From Neoceratodus forsteri (lineage: Eukaryota; Chordata; Ceratodontiformes; Ceratodontidae), in contig CM057454.1 of assembly GCA_016271365.2 (NCBI GenBank), positions 693,299,501 to 693,363,500 on the forward strand: a stretch of 64,000 nucleotides of DNA, in the 5' to 3' direction. The translations under genes were made by a program, and so were the position numbers. The first letter of the stretch is position 1. The number at the start of each line of letters is the position of its first letter. This document shows positions 19,953 to 31,706 of the stretch, in pieces. The notes below the pieces were generated by a model. The model was not told the origin of the DNA, searched no databases, and saw nothing but the letters and a program-made list of their open reading frames with translations.

Positions 19953-21590
19953 CTGAGATGAACAGAGAAGAAAAGGTCAGTCCAGAAAAAGAAAAAACGG
20001 ACCAAGACCACTTCTCTGTTCTCTGGGACGGAGTTTAACAGCTCAAGGAGATTGGATAATACTAAAAGTAAAAGTATAATCCCATATTCCCTGATAACAG
20101 TTTGTCTAACAAGAATTGTATAACAATACTAGAATATTTATAAACTAACCAATATCTAACCCTAGAGCAGAGTAATAACGTTGTAGTTATTTTACTCTTA
20201 TAAATCTAGAGTTTAATCAAATAACAGATACCATTAGCTAATCTGCCATCATCTTTGTTATAAAGGGACAAATAACATGCTAAAGATGTGACACTACAGC
20301 AATGCATTGAAGAATTATTATCCATTCTTCATACATAATATAGAACTATCCTATTATGGACAGTTTAAAAGAAATGAACTAAGGTGGATCCACTATAGAT
20401 TCTAAGAAGTACTTCTTTAAAATTAGTAACCAACTACTGTAGTAAATAATATGTGGAGGCAATAATGAGGCTAATAAACGTAGAAGATGTTATGCCTATA
20501 TTGCCTTAATTACAGAAATTGCAACAGGCTTGAATGAACAGTACATAAAAGGGATTCATTTGTACTGATCATTAGGAAGATTCTATACTGGAGTTGGGTC
20601 TGTCAGAAAAAAAAAAAAAAGACAAATGTTCAAATATTAAAATATAAGTAGACCTGATGTGCATTAGGTACAGCGAGGAGATATAACATGTAATGTTGTA
20701 ACTAATCTCTTATGGTTGGATTAAATAGCATACTTTGTCCAGCAGGGGGAGTGCCTCCACTAAATAATCAGTTGAGAGCCTCGCAATGCAGAAATACAGA
20801 GACTAGCACAAGTAATATTATAATAACAGTTCCCTGTCCCTAACTTTTAGGATGATGAAGGAGAAAATATTATCTATCCTAACATAGCTGGTTCACCGTG
20901 GCAATGAGCACTATACAGAGTGAACCAGACAAGCATTTACACTCACAGACTGCATTATGCGTCCATCATGCTGCCTCAGATCCATCTTGTGACCTGCCAT
21001 TCAGTTACAATCATGTGCTTATGGTCAATAGCGAACCGAGACATAGTAGAGTGTATGGTGCCATGCAATATTGTCTGGAAGGTGCTAGTCAAAATCGTCC
21101 ATCAGGCTTCACGCAGCGCAGGAACCCATAGCTTCATTAAACCAGGAGCAATCAAGCCTTGTTGTCACAAGCTAAAAGTATTAAGTTCCAACAGCATGAA
21201 AATAGCCTGTACATGCACACATAAGTTGGCATATTAATTTAGATATGTGACCGAATGGATTTGCTGTCAATCAATGTTGACCTACTACATTATAGAGCAG
21301 CAGTTACCAGCCAATTGACCGAGACTCACAGACAAAAGGTCTCCCAAGTTACCATTCAAAAAATAAAGTTAGACAGTAGTTGTTGGGGATATCGAGGTTA
21401 CAGAAAGTCACCGAGGGTATTTTAAAGGTGTAGTGTCCCCTTTAGTTTTACCCCTACTATGATGCTTCTTTTTCGGGGGTACATTAATTTTGAAAGGTGA
21501 GCTTGTCCCACTATCTGCCCAGGAAGAGTCTGCTGGAGTACAATCCATTTCAGATCCCACTAGGTTATTCACTTCTGCGGAGGAGTTTCC
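19953..21590 (-). other. LINE inter-ORF / 5'-proximal sequence, AT-rich
   Basis: This separates the endonuclease start from the hAT insertion within the same LINE. It has no long coherent frame and an A tract at 20607-20621. At about 1.6 kb it is longer than a usual L1 spacer, so it may hold an unrecognised insertion. Confidence 0.4.
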
Positions 21591-21598
21591 ATTGAGAC

Positions 21599-24051
21599 TA
21601 GAGATGGGCTAAGTGGCCCCAGTTCACTCAGTGAAGTGGAACACGGAGTGAAAGCAAATTCACGGAGTGTTCAACAACGCAAAGCGGAGTACTCTGCTTT
21701 ATTAATGGGTAACACGAAGTCCATTGAAAACAATGACTTTGCATTACTCTGCCTTCCCAAACCACTACTCCACCAATTCTTAAGGCGAAGTACATTGAAA
21801 ACAATGTACTTTGCCTTACTTCGCCTTCTTTTTAAGCTCCAAAGGTGAATTTTGCAGTGATTCATGGGATTTCAGGTAACATGGGCTCTAGATTGTTCTG
21901 CACAGCCTCAGTTTGGGGTAGTGTGTGTAGGAAGCTGTAGGAGACAATCTGCTCTGAGAGCTCTCTGTGATTCAACCCTTCTAAAAGCTGTTAAAAAAGC
22001 AATTTTGAGTCATTTGTTTTGCTGAAACTTTAGTTCATCGATTATAGGAAACCCGCCTGTGCTCATATCATCGAGCGTTTATTGTTTGTGTGTGTATTTT
22101 GAATGTTAATGCACAACATTCAGTCTGTGTTCTGAGAGACAGTGGAAGTGTGCTTTGGGGGAAGGGCGTATCTGTGGTGTAGGTAGATTAACTTGGAGAA
22201 AAAGACAGTGCTTTCTGTTTTGGTGATACTTTCTTGTATGACTGTGTTAATGTACACACAGTAATATTTTCAATAATTCTTGCCATTTTTTTGCTGATTG
22301 TTGTGGTGTAGCAGTGCATAATTTTAGTTTGTTTAAAATATGTGGTTATATTACTGAAGTTTTCAATGTGCTAAGCATTAATTTACTGTGTGTGTGAGTA
22401 TGTGTGTGATGCGTGTCATCAAATTAAACACCTTTTATTGTGCCACATAATTTCAGCAATGTGAGCCTGCTATCCACTGTAGTTGTGTAATTTTTGTACT
22501 TCTTTGTGGTATCTTTACTGATACTAGTACTAGTGACTGTTACTGCAGCAGTGATACACTGCCCCAGCCCCACAACCGGCAAAGATATTCTTTCCATGTT
22601 TGAATTTCTGATGGTGAGCACTGGTTAGGTGTTGTGCCTTTGCATCTGCATCTCTTCAATGTGCAGCGCAATCTTAATCTGGCTGTACATTTGCATCTCT
22701 TTAGGGCCCAATCTCCATCTCTAACTTAAGTCACAGTTGTTTCTTTGGCTTCCCTTCAGAGAACTGAACAGGTGTGGTGCATAATTCAGCATGAACATTG
22801 TACTCAATAATATGAGTTTTTAAGTCAGGACCATCATCACGAGTCACTCATGATACAAATCATGTTCTTCATCATCACGGTCACAAATGCAGTCACAAAT
22901 CACGATTTACGATCACGTCACGAATCACAACATTAATTTTTTTTACTAGTTACTTGGATGTATTGTAAGCCTGTTTTGTAGTATCTCTCCATGCTTCACC
23001 ACCCCTCCATTGTACTCATTAATGAGTGTTTTTAAGTCAGGAGTTTTCGCCATACCTCGTCGGGGCACAGGGAAGTACAGCCATAGGCGTTTACATTTCT
23101 TTATCATCACGGTCTCAAATGCAGTCACAAATCACGATTTACGATTACATCACAAATCACAACATTAATTTTTTTACTAGTTTCTTGGATGTATTGTAAG
23201 CTTGTTTTGTAGTATCTCTCCAGGCTTCACCATCCCACCAGTGTACTCATTAATAAGTGTTTGTAAGTCAGGGAGTTGGACAGTGTCTGCAGTACATACA
23301 CAGACTGGAAAGAAGACTGCACCCATGCAGTTTAGCACAGTATACTTCCACTGCTCAGAATACATGCAGAAGACAACAAAAAAAGGGCATAATTACATAC
23401 AAGGGTCGGGGATGGTGGAGGAAAACATTTTATAACACAGCAAGGGAGGTGTGGGGGGCACATGATGTGAGGGGAAAAAAAAACTAATGTGGGATCCCAT
23501 GGTGATCCAGCAGCAGTTCTAGCATGGACATAATTTGCAACTGATGTCCCTCTATATAAGAAAAATTAAATTTACAGAATGAACAAATTAAGTAAAAAAG
23601 AGTACAGACAGAAAAGACAAAAAAATGTTGCTTTTAAAAATGCTGTTGGGTCTGAATCAAAATTTAAATCTCCTCTTCATTCTGATCTCAAAGTATCAGC
23701 AGTCACAAACTCTCTCTCTCCGTCTGCACAGGAGAAAGTAAAAGTGTCTGCTTGTGTGACTCACTTCTTTTCTGCCTAGCTAAAGAGCATGTGACTTACA
23801 GTACTGTAAGCCATGTGATGTGTGGGGAGGGGCTGCCAAATCTGAAACACCAAGTGGATCCCTTAGAATCATAATGAGGAACCCGAAGTCCATTAAAAAC
23901 AATGACTTTGCCTTACTTTGCATTGCCATTCTGCCTTAAGACGAAGTGGTAATGACAAGACGGAGTGAGCACTTTGCATTGCCCACTCTGAATGTGAAGT
24001 GCCCACTTCATGTTCACTTCGCCGGCGGAATTTAAATTCACTGCATCTCTA
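21599..24051. mobile_element. Non-autonomous hAT-type DNA transposon (2453 bp) with exact 8-bp target duplication
   Basis: The ends are TAGAGATG (21599) and CATCTCTA (to 24051), perfect 8-bp inverted ends. They are flanked by the identical 8-bp repeat ATTGAGAC at 21591-21598 and 24052-24059. An 8-bp target duplication with a TAGAGATGGG-like terminus is characteristic of hAT elements. Subterminal parts share 'gaagtccattgaaaacaatgactttgc' (about 21717) and a near copy at 23886. No transposase frame is seen, so mobilisation would have been in trans. It interrupts the Tx1/L1 LINE between ORF1 and ORF2 and is therefore younger than that LINE. Confidence 0.9.
22840..23285. repeat. ~230-bp direct duplication inside the hAT-type element
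   Basis: 'catcacggtcacaaatgcagtcacaaatcacgatttacgat...ttggatgtattgtaagcctgttttgtagtatctctcc' (about 22873-23038) is repeated at about 23104-23270 with a few differences. It is a tandem duplication that arose within this transposon lineage. Confidence 0.85.
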
Positions 24052-24501
24052 ATTGAGACTGTAAGACGAGGGTAAGTCTTGCAGTAATGCACATTTATTA
24101 CGCACAGGAATATTGGGGATAACTTGGTTTGCACTGCTGGATTTAGGTAAATTTCCATGTATGTCTTCAGGACTGCAGCACCAGGGTTTAGAGTGTCCTG
24201 TACTGTATGATAGCTTTTCTCGCACCCAATTTGACTGCCTTCTCAGTTGCACTAAGGGAGAGTCGGAGGTAACAGATTCCTTCCTCTGGAGTAATGTAAA
24301 GGAAGTCACATCAGCACCAATATCAGTGGTGATTGGGGATGCAGATGCAGAGTGAGCTATTCGGGCAACTGAATCTCAAATGTGAGTTGCAATATTACAG
24401 TGTAGGAAGGACGTTAGAGATTCTGGTGTATGATAATCCTTGTGAGAGTCTCTGGTAAAGATCCTCATAGTCGTGGGGTATCTAAGTGAGAAACGTAGGC
24501 C

Positions 24502-25119
24502 TCACTGATGCATTAACTCTCTGGCTTGAGTAAAGACTTTCCATTTGGCAGATAACTCCTTCGAGAAGTCGCGGTATATATAAATGTTATGCCCCTTCTT
24601 CAGGATAAGTTCTGTATCAGCATAGTTGAGGAATCTGGCAATAATTGGCCTAGGCCTTTGTCCTAGAGGATGCTTAGGGCCTAATGAGTGATGAGAGCAT
24701 TCTATAATTAGGCTTTTATTGGTCGGAAGATTAAGAACTTGCAGTAGTACATGAAGTAGGAATGCAGTTGTATTTTTGGCTTCCACTTCCTCGGGGAAGC
24801 AAAATATCCGGAGATTATTTCTTCGATTCCTGTTCTCCATATCATCTACCTTATTTTGTAGCTCTTTTATAGTGCGGCCTTGTAGTCTGATAGTAGTTTT
24901 TAACTCCTGTATTGATTCTTCATTAAGGTGAGCTTTATTCTCTGTGGAAGCAAGCCGAGAGTCAACAGTTTTTATTGTCTGAGTATTGTGCTGGGTAGCA
25001 TTTTTCAGATCGTTCAAGTCTGTAAATAACTTGGTGAACATTGCTTCAATTTTGTCAAGAGGGTTCAGCTGCTTGTAGGAGTTAGACATGATGCAGGGCC
25101 TGTAATCAGAGATCCACAA
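24502..25119 (-). pseudogene. Tx1/L1-like ORF1 protein (coiled coil plus RRM), 205 codons
   Basis: ORF1 proteins of this class are RNA-binding chaperones that package LINE RNA. The N-terminal half has heptad-like sequence (LDKIEAMFTKLFTDLNDLKN, then IQELKTTIRLQGRTIKELQN, KVDDMENRNRR), a coiled coil. It is followed by NNLRIFCFPEE, the usual start of the RRM after the coil. Then come RPRPIIARFLNYADTELIL and ELSAKWKVFTQAREL, matching the C-terminal domain. The frame is uninterrupted from the chosen ATG (25090 would be an internal Met starting MSNSYKQL, a likelier true start). It is shorter than complete ORF1 proteins, so the C-terminus may be trimmed. Confidence 0.85.
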
Positions 25120-25345
25120 ATATTAACAAGAGCAGAGTAGACAATAAAGATAATCTAGAACTGAAATAGCCTCACAAAGTTGCTGTAGAGTTTTTTATCT
25201 ATGTAATCTCATTGGTAAAGTTACTTAATCTGATTTAGATGGCTGAAGATGATGTAGATTGGTACAGTTGGTGAGGAGCTCTAGAATCAGACATCTATGT
25301 TGCTCGGTGCCAGGCCATGCCCCAGAAGCTGCCTTGTTTGTTTTA

Positions 25346-26448
25346 TTAATAATTGTGTTTTTAGAGGTAGTGAGATAGGGCAGAAACAATGAGTTTATAG
25401 TGGTAGGAATGTTTGTTTGGGTTTTCTTTTTTATCTGTTATATATTTTTTAGCCACATTGTTTTTTGGCCTGAACTGCCTGCATTAGCCGTCAGGCCTAA
25501 GTTATTTTTAATTAAACAAAACCTCCCTATTATCATTGGTGATCTGCTTTTGTGCCAGGTTTGGAGTTTGTAGAATGACTGAAGTCGACCTACCAGCTGG
25601 AGTGGAGTTCCTGGTTGGGAGCCTGGGAGATCTGGTGTAGTCGTGATTGTTGCTGCTGGAGTGGAGCAGGAGCTTTTTTGTGGCTGGTGTTGTGGACTAT
25701 TGGACCACTGGAGTTGAGCTGCAGAGGAGATCTTTGCTTCTCGATGGGTTATTGCTGGACTTTTGTTTCTGACCACTGTCACGAAGTTTGTGGTGGACGT
25801 GTTTTTCAGGGACTGGGAGACTGTTGGCTTTGGTGTTTGGGCCCTGTAATTCCCGAGTGGACCCTGTCTGAACCCGGGGTGGAATCCGCTGGGGTTGTTG
25901 TCTGCATGGGAGGCTGGATCCAGTGTTGTCGGAGGACGCATGTTGTTGTGCCCGGCTCTCCTTGGTTTTCCGGGGAATGGACTGTTGAGCCTGTCCCGTG
26001 GTAAGACCTAGTGTGGCCTTCTTTCTTGGCGGTGCCTCCTTGGGGGAATAGTGGGAGAGTGCCAGGTAGTGGGAGGCCTATTTGCCTGAAGCTGGAGGCT
26101 GGAGGATTCCCAAAAACCCAGACAAGGTGGCCTGTTTTATTGAAGCTGAGGATTTTTAGAGTGCTCGATACAGACTGCACCAGAGAGATGGTCTGACTTT
26201 TCTTTTAAATTCCCTGAACCTGGTGTGCAGTGAGACTGCCTTATCTTGATTTGACATTTTATAATAATTTTGTTTACTGTACCCCGACCTAGGTGGGAGA
26301 TAAGTTGAGGAGTCAGTATTCTTTTCCTTTGGTGAGGTGAGAGCTCCCAGAGATTACAACTGGTTCTTTTTGGGGAGAGTTGTGACTACTCTTATTTTGT
26401 TGTTTGATTCTGTTTCATATCATTAGTAGTTCTGTTCTGCTTTTAATT

Positions 26449-26485
<37 letters not shown>

Positions 26486-26699
26486 CATTTTTATATTTCT
26501 GGTATTATTTATTAAGTTTGAGCATTTGTGGGTGTGTGGTGTGGATGTTTTGAGAGGTTAAATTGAGTGGTTGTATGTTTGGGTGGTGAGCGTTTGAGTG
26601 TGGTGTAGGTTATATTTGTAATTTTGTGATTGTTTATTGTGGGTATCTGCAGAGTGCGGTAGAGATGTGCTGGGAAGGCATAATGATGGTCAGGCATCT
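25346..26699. other. GC-rich to AT-rich spacer, possibly the 5' region of the following LINE
   Basis: Frames on both strands are long but overlap each other and look compositional, with no conserved motif I can defend. It contains an (AT)n tract at 26451-26484. It lies between the 5' end of the minus-strand Tx1/L1 LINE and the plus-strand L2-like LINE. Confidence 0.4.
26451..26484. repeat. (AT)n microsatellite
   Basis: Seventeen consecutive AT dinucleotides. Confidence 0.95.
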
Positions 26700-26981
26700 C
26701 CCCCCAGGCTTAGGGACCTCCATTCTTTTTCTCGTCCCCTGTTATCTCCAGAGGTTAATAGATGATGCTGGGCTCTGGGGATTGTTAGGAGGAGGAGGAT
26801 GGGGGCTGGGCCTGGAGGGGGAATGGAAAGGAGTGGGCGGATTGGGATAGTGGGGACAAGGAGATGCCCTGGGGTGAAATGGGTCCAGGAAAGAAGTTTT
26901 CCCTGTCTGGTTCCCATACCCAAGGGTTCTGCTTGTAGCAGGCAGGTAACACGGTCTTCCTTGGTTACTCATTCTACTTAG

Positions 26982-27530
26982 GTGGTGTTATGCAATGCCA
27001 GGTCCATTAAGAACAAGACCACTATAATAGCGGATCTTGCTGGACCATCTGACCTAGCTTGCATCACTGATACCTGGCTGGATGAGAATGCTGGCACATT
27101 CTTGGCATCAGCAATTCCAGCCAGGTTCTTGGTGATACACCACCTGAGGATGGATCGTAGGGGTGAGGGAGTGGCCATCTGTTTTAGATCAGAACTAAAC
27201 CTGGTGGAGGTACCAGTGGGAATAATCAACTACTTTGAATGTATCATGAGCAAGGGTGTTGGGTGCAGGATTCTTCTCATCTACCGTCCACCAGGAGATG
27301 GGAATGTTTTCCTGTGGGAAGTCACAGACGTCATTGTAAACCTGACATTGGGATCCCGCAGATGGCTGATCCTGGGGGATTTCAATGCCTGATTCAATGA
27401 ACTTTCACAATTTGGTCAAGACTTCCTCCAGCTAATGAATTCACTGGGCTTCACACAGGTTATTTCCTCCTCCTCGACCCATATTGGTGGACATTCATTG
27501 GACTTGGTGTTTTCACCTGAGGATGGAGAT
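26982..27530 (+). pseudogene. L2-like ORF2, APE-type endonuclease domain
   Basis: The segment starts VLCNARSIKNKTTIIADLAG, then LACITDTWLDENA, RRGEGVAICFRS, CRILLIYRPPGDG and WLILGDFNA (stop at 27390). It continues in frame with LMNSLGFTQVISS, THIGGHSLDLVF. These are the successive APE motifs ('N.RS..NK', 'ETWL', 'GGG.AI', 'YRPP', 'GDFN', 'HSLDLV'). The catalytic glutamate of 'ETW' is D here (TDTWL). A stop immediately after GDFNA and further frameshifts after 27530 disable it. Confidence 0.85.
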
Positions 27531-27999
27531 ATCTGACTTGGTGGTGAAACCAGTCAGGTGGTCTGACCATCATACCACTGGGTTCAGTTTTGTGTCCCCC
27601 CCCCCGTGTAGGCTGGCCCCTACGGAAATGGTCTGGTACCGCCCTTAGAAGGGTGTTTCCCTGGATGGCCTGATGGTGGTGCTGGACCTATCGGGTTTAC
27701 CAAGTTAATGCATGGATCCGGGGGACCGAGTACTTGCCTATAATAAGGCGATGGTAGTGAACCTGGATTCCATTGCTCCTGTTCATGTTCATCCCATCAC
27801 TCTTCGCCCCAGGTCTCCCCTGGTTTGATGAGACGTTGAGGGAGTTGAGGAGAGTGGGACAAAGGCTAGAGAGGTGTTGGCAGAATTTGGGTCTGGAGTG
27901 TGACAGACTTAGATTGATGGAGCACTATGGGGTCTATCAATCAGCAATTACCCATAAGAAGGCAGAATTCCTGTCCAGGGAAATTGCTGCTGCACAGAA

Positions 28000-29772
28000 T
28001 TGACCAGCCCAGCTCTTCCAGACTGTGGACAGGTTGTGCAATCCAATCTGTCTCCAGCCTGGAAGTACTTTTTTTCTCGATTCTTCGCAGATAAAGCTGC
28101 CACAATCAGGTCCGGTGTCCATTCAACCCTCTCTAATAGGAGTTGTGGTGGTCGGCAGGAGATGTCGGACACCCGGTTTGTGTGGAGTGACTTCTGCCTG
28201 CCCACAGTCAATGACATTGCGATGGTCATCCAGTTGTTGCGACTGACCAACTGAAGTTTGGACCTGAGCCCCATACGCCTCTTAGTAGGCTGTGTGGACA
28301 AAATCGGCCCGGTCCTTGCCGAGATAGTCTGGCTGTCTTTGGAGAGTGGGATCTTTCCAGATCCCCTCAAGGAGGCCATGGTTCAGCCCCTGCTTAAAAA
28401 AGCCCTCCTTGGACCTGGACTGTCTGGCAAACTACAGGCCTGTCTCTAACATACCCTTTGTGGGTAAGATTATTGAGAAGGTGGTTGCGTTGCAGCTGGA
28501 TGATCATTTGACCAGCCACAATGTCTATGATTCTCTCCAGTCTGGATTTATGAAGAGACATAGTACCAAGACAGCCCTTGTCTGGGTACTAAATGACCTC
28601 TTAATACTGAGAGATTGAAAAACCTGTTCCATCTTGGCCCTTCTAGATCTCTCTGTGGCAGCTGACACTGTAGACCATGGTGTGCTGCTGGAGCACCTGC
28701 AGTTCATCTGTGGACTGTCTGGTACAGTCCTCAGATGGTTTCAATTATTCCTAGAGGGTAGGACTCAGAAGGTGGTATCTGGGACTCTCTCCTCGGCACC
28801 ACTCCCCCATCCTGTGGGATGCCGCAGGGCTCCATCTTGGCACCCATGCTGTTTGTGGTGTACATGCTGCCATTAGGAGTGATTATTAGGCAGTGCAGCT
28901 TGAGTTTTCATTGCTATGCAGATGATACTGAGCTGTATATGTCCTTTGTGCCTGGTCAGGATGATGCTGTTTCAGTCTTTAACAACTGTCTTGTTGAGAT
29001 CCAGGATTGGATGAGCGTGAGCTGGCTGCAGTTAAACCAGGAAAAAACTGAGCTGTTGGTTGTAGACCCAGGTCATCGGGAGGCAGGTTTGTTGGCAGGA
29101 TTACCCTTGGGACTATGGCTTGGGGGTGTTCAGCTAACTACCTCAGACTGGGTGCAGAACCTGGACCTTATGTTTGATGACTGCCTGACCCTTAAATCTC
29201 AGGTGCTGGCAGTTGTCAAAACCTCTTTTTACAATCTGAGGAATATCGCCTGGGTGAAGCACCTGGTTCCTCCTGACAATCTTCCAACTTTGGTCCATGC
29301 CTTCATTACCTCCTGCCTTGACTACTGCAACTCCCTTTACCTAGGGCTGCCGGGGGTTGATATCTACCACTTGCCTCTAGTGCAGAATGCGACAGCCAGG
29401 CTATTGATTGGTACTTCCAGGACCAGTCATATAATGCCTGTACTCCGCGGACTGCACTGGCTGCCAGTACAGTGGCCAATCACCTTCAAGGTTGGTTTGC
29501 TGACCTATAAGGCCCTACACGACCAGGGATCTAGTTACCTGCAAGATCTCCTTCACCCCTGCTTCCCCCCCTGCCCTCTCTGATCCACTGACGGGGGATT
29601 GCTAGAGATTCCCAGGGTCTGTTTAAAGACATCTGGGTCTAGGTCATTTAGTTTCATGGCCCCGACCCTGTGGAATTCTCTACCTTTTCGGGTGCGAGAT
29701 TGCCTGACCGTCCAAAGTTTTAAAATTGCTCTTAAAACCTTCTTATTAAGTCTAGCATACCCTGATTTTTAA
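28000..29772 (+). pseudogene. L2-like ORF2, reverse-transcriptase domain
   Basis: In order there are SPIRLLV, FPDPLKEAMVQPLLKK, a frameshift, then LANYRPVSNIPFVGKIIEKV, SQSGF-type DSLQSGFMKRHSTKTAL and LLDLSVAADTVDH (motif A region). MPQGSILAPMLFVVY (motif B) is followed by intact CYADDTELY at 28915-28926 (YADD). Motif D/E sequence follows (LQLNQEKTELLVV), then FITSCLDYCNSLYLGLPGV, LHWLPVQWPITFKVGLLTYK and, after a stop near 29583, LWNSLPFRVRDCLTVQSFK to 29772. At least three frame changes are needed to read through it. Confidence 0.88.
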
Positions 29773-30023
29773 TTCCACTGCTGTGTTTATTGGTTTTATT
29801 TGCTGTATTTGTTATCTATTGATGTATTTTATTTATTTATTGTGTTGTACAAGCACCTTGGTTTTTAGAAAGGTGCTTTTTTATTAATAAAGGTTGCTTT
29901 GCTTTACTCCATGAAAAAGCTTGAAGACAGATGTCAGTGATGAAATTAGGTTGACAAATATGCATCAGTAGATTTTTTTGTCCTGATAGGAGCAGATATG
30001 GGCTGGCAATATTCACAATGGGC

Positions 30024-30165
30024 TGGCAGTATAGCCTAGAGATTAGAGTAATGAGCTATGAATGAGTTTGGTACACCCAGCAGACCAGGGTTTGATTCCC
30101 ACAGCCTCAATTTGCATATAGTGTGACTGTGAGCAAGTCACTTAACCTCCCCAGTGCTTGGCATG
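30024..30165 (+). mobile_element. MIR-like tRNA-derived SINE
   Basis: The tRNA-like head 'ggcagtatagcctagagattagag' (A-box region) and the B box GGGTTTGATTCCCAC are followed by 'tgtgactgtgagcaagtcacttaacctcccc'. The core is similar to the copies at 3690 and 10255. Non-coding. Confidence 0.8.
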
Positions 30166-30539
30166 GGGTCAAAATGTTGCAAGGCAGAACACCGTGCGAC
30201 TTAATCGTGTTGAGCAATTTATTTTGATCTGTGGGGGGCTCTGCCCCACCCCGATATGGGGTCTGTGCCCCTAGACTCTCTCACTTGATTCTAACTCCAG
30301 GGGGGTCCAACATGGAGTGCACACAGGTCTGGGGTTCGCACATAATGCCATACACTATTAAACGAACAACATTTTGACCTGGTAGGGTAGTGCTCCTGGT
30401 TTGCCCCTGAAAACAGGCACTTGTGCCTAGTGGACCATACCCAGTTACCAAAGAATGAAAAAAATGACCTTCTGTATTACCTTCATCAGAAAAATCACCA
30501 AACAGTACACTGTCCTCCTCATCTTCCATCACTGCCTTT
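30166..30539. other. Unassigned sequence between the SINE and the hAT relic
   Basis: An 83-codon minus-strand frame (30281-30532) has no recognisable motif and biased composition. It may be a tail of the hAT element or nothing. Confidence 0.3.
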
Positions 30540-31390
30540 TACTGTCTGTGCCCTCACCTTCCTCATGGAACCTCAGTTTTAAACTAATCCTTTAGTCCAG
30601 TGGGATGTGTTCAGTATAAATTTTTACAAATGTTAATATTGCCACATTCTTGCTTGACAGGCAGCTTTAACAGACACTTATAATTGCCACCATTGAACTG
30701 AAGACATTTTCTGAGCTACCATTGGCTAGCAGGCAGGAGAGATTTGCAACATCATCCACAGCGAGTGTTGGCCACACATAAAATGTACACTTCCAATACA
30801 GAAGAGCTTTGTCATTTAGCCCTAGTTGTTCAGGATCATCCATAAAGGCCTCCACCTCAGAGACTGCAGAAAAATGGCTCTTTTGATCAGATACAATCAT
30901 CTATTTTCTTGACACCCCCACCAGAACAGCCAAAAATTATCTATACCCATATCAGTGGATTTTGTTGAGTACTACTTATTATGGAGTAGTAGGAAGATGG
31001 AAGGACAATTGTGTGGTGGAAAATGATGCACACTACAAAACCTTTTTGCAACAGGACCTGTTGCTTTCCTTTATTTTCTGCGTTGTCAGCATATGTTTGC
31101 TGTATGTCCCAGCTGTGTCAATGCACAAATGTACCTGTCCACCTGTGCCTGTCCCCCATCAAGAAGTGGCTCAGTCCCATATTTGTAATGGGATCTAACA
31201 TGGTTGGCACAACAGACTCCTGTGACTCCGTCATGCTGAAAAAGAAATGACCATCTGTAAACAAACATTCGTAGTATGGCATACCTTCAATCAATACCTC
31301 CTATGCCAGTCATTCCATTTAAACTGCTCTGGGAATTTATCAGCTTCCAGAAGCAGGAGATGAATCTGTAGAGTGCACTGACTCATAAAC
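30540..31390 (-). pseudogene. hAT transposase, C-terminal part with dimerisation domain (decayed)
   Basis: The best frame (30900-30667) reads AVSEVEAFMDDPEQLGLNDK, ALLYWKCTFYVWPTLAVDDV, ANLSCLLANGSSENVFSSMV. This aligns with the hAT C-terminal dimerisation domain: 'EYWK....YP.LA..A..YL.IPA.S..SER.FS..G'. In this copy the SER core is SEN. It continues with CLSSKNVAILTFVKI to about 30605, like 'LSP.NVE.LVFL'. Further upstream (31260-30960) are only fragments (ALTQLGHTANIC). The rest of the same transposase is at 37741-38500, separated by a CR1 insertion. Family role: cut-and-paste transposition; inactive here. Confidence 0.75.
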
Positions 31391-31706
31391 CTAAAAACGT
31401 AGAATTTGCCGGCAGAAAAGGTTGACTTGGTCCACCTAGGGGACTACTTGATCTCCAGCCCATTTACCACCCCCTTTCTGTAAGATTCCCTTATGCCTAT
31501 CCCATGCATTCTTGAACACAACCACTGTTTACACCACACCACCTTTGCTGGAAGCCTGTTCTAGGAATCCACCACTCTTTCTGGAGTACTTCCTCATTTC
31601 TCTCTTGAATCTACCCCCTTTCATCTTATCATATCCCTTTGTCTGTGAGTACATTTTTTTCTGAAAAATATTTCACTCAGGTACCTTGTCTACCCCCATG
31701 AGGTGT

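Larger units (their letters stand above)
17631..25345 (-). mobile_element. Tx1/L1-like LINE, minus strand, 3' part lost, interrupted by a hAT-type insertion
   Basis: In element order (right to left) there is a 5' region near 25345-25130 ('ggggcatggcctggcaccgagc...agagctcctcacc'). Then come ORF1 (25119-24502), an intergenic region, the endonuclease (about 19952-18942) and the RT (18875-17646). The last LINE residues, about LATSLRQNQAIKG after the frameshifts, stop exactly where palindromic element D begins. The thumb, C-terminus and 3' UTR are missing. Without the insertion at 21599-24051 the preserved LINE is about 5.3 kb. ORF1 and ORF2 carry stops and frameshifts, so it is inactive. Confidence 0.85.
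26700..29905 (+). mobile_element. L2-like LINE, near-complete ORF2 and 3' end
   Basis: The element carries an endonuclease (26982-27530) and RT (about 28000-29772), then a short 3' UTR ending in 'ttattaataaaggttgctttgctttac' near 29905. The C-terminal 'HWLPV...FK...YKALHD' and 'LWNSLPF' blocks are typical of the L2 group within the Jockey superfamily. The 5' limit is uncertain. Several stops and frameshifts (for example near 27390, 27530-27770 and 28618) show it is dead, though much of the sequence is well preserved. Confidence 0.85.

Noticed and set aside
25438..26180. Minus-strand frames with a vague zinc-knuckle look (FNKTGHLVWVFGNPP)
   Set aside because: The cysteines of a CCHC knuckle are absent at the required positions and the frames overlap equally long plus-strand frames; the resemblance is too weak.
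30281..30532. 83-codon acidic minus-strand frame as a host gene
   Set aside because: No motif, no splice signals and no neighbouring exon; it lies next to a decayed hAT C-terminus and may be chance.
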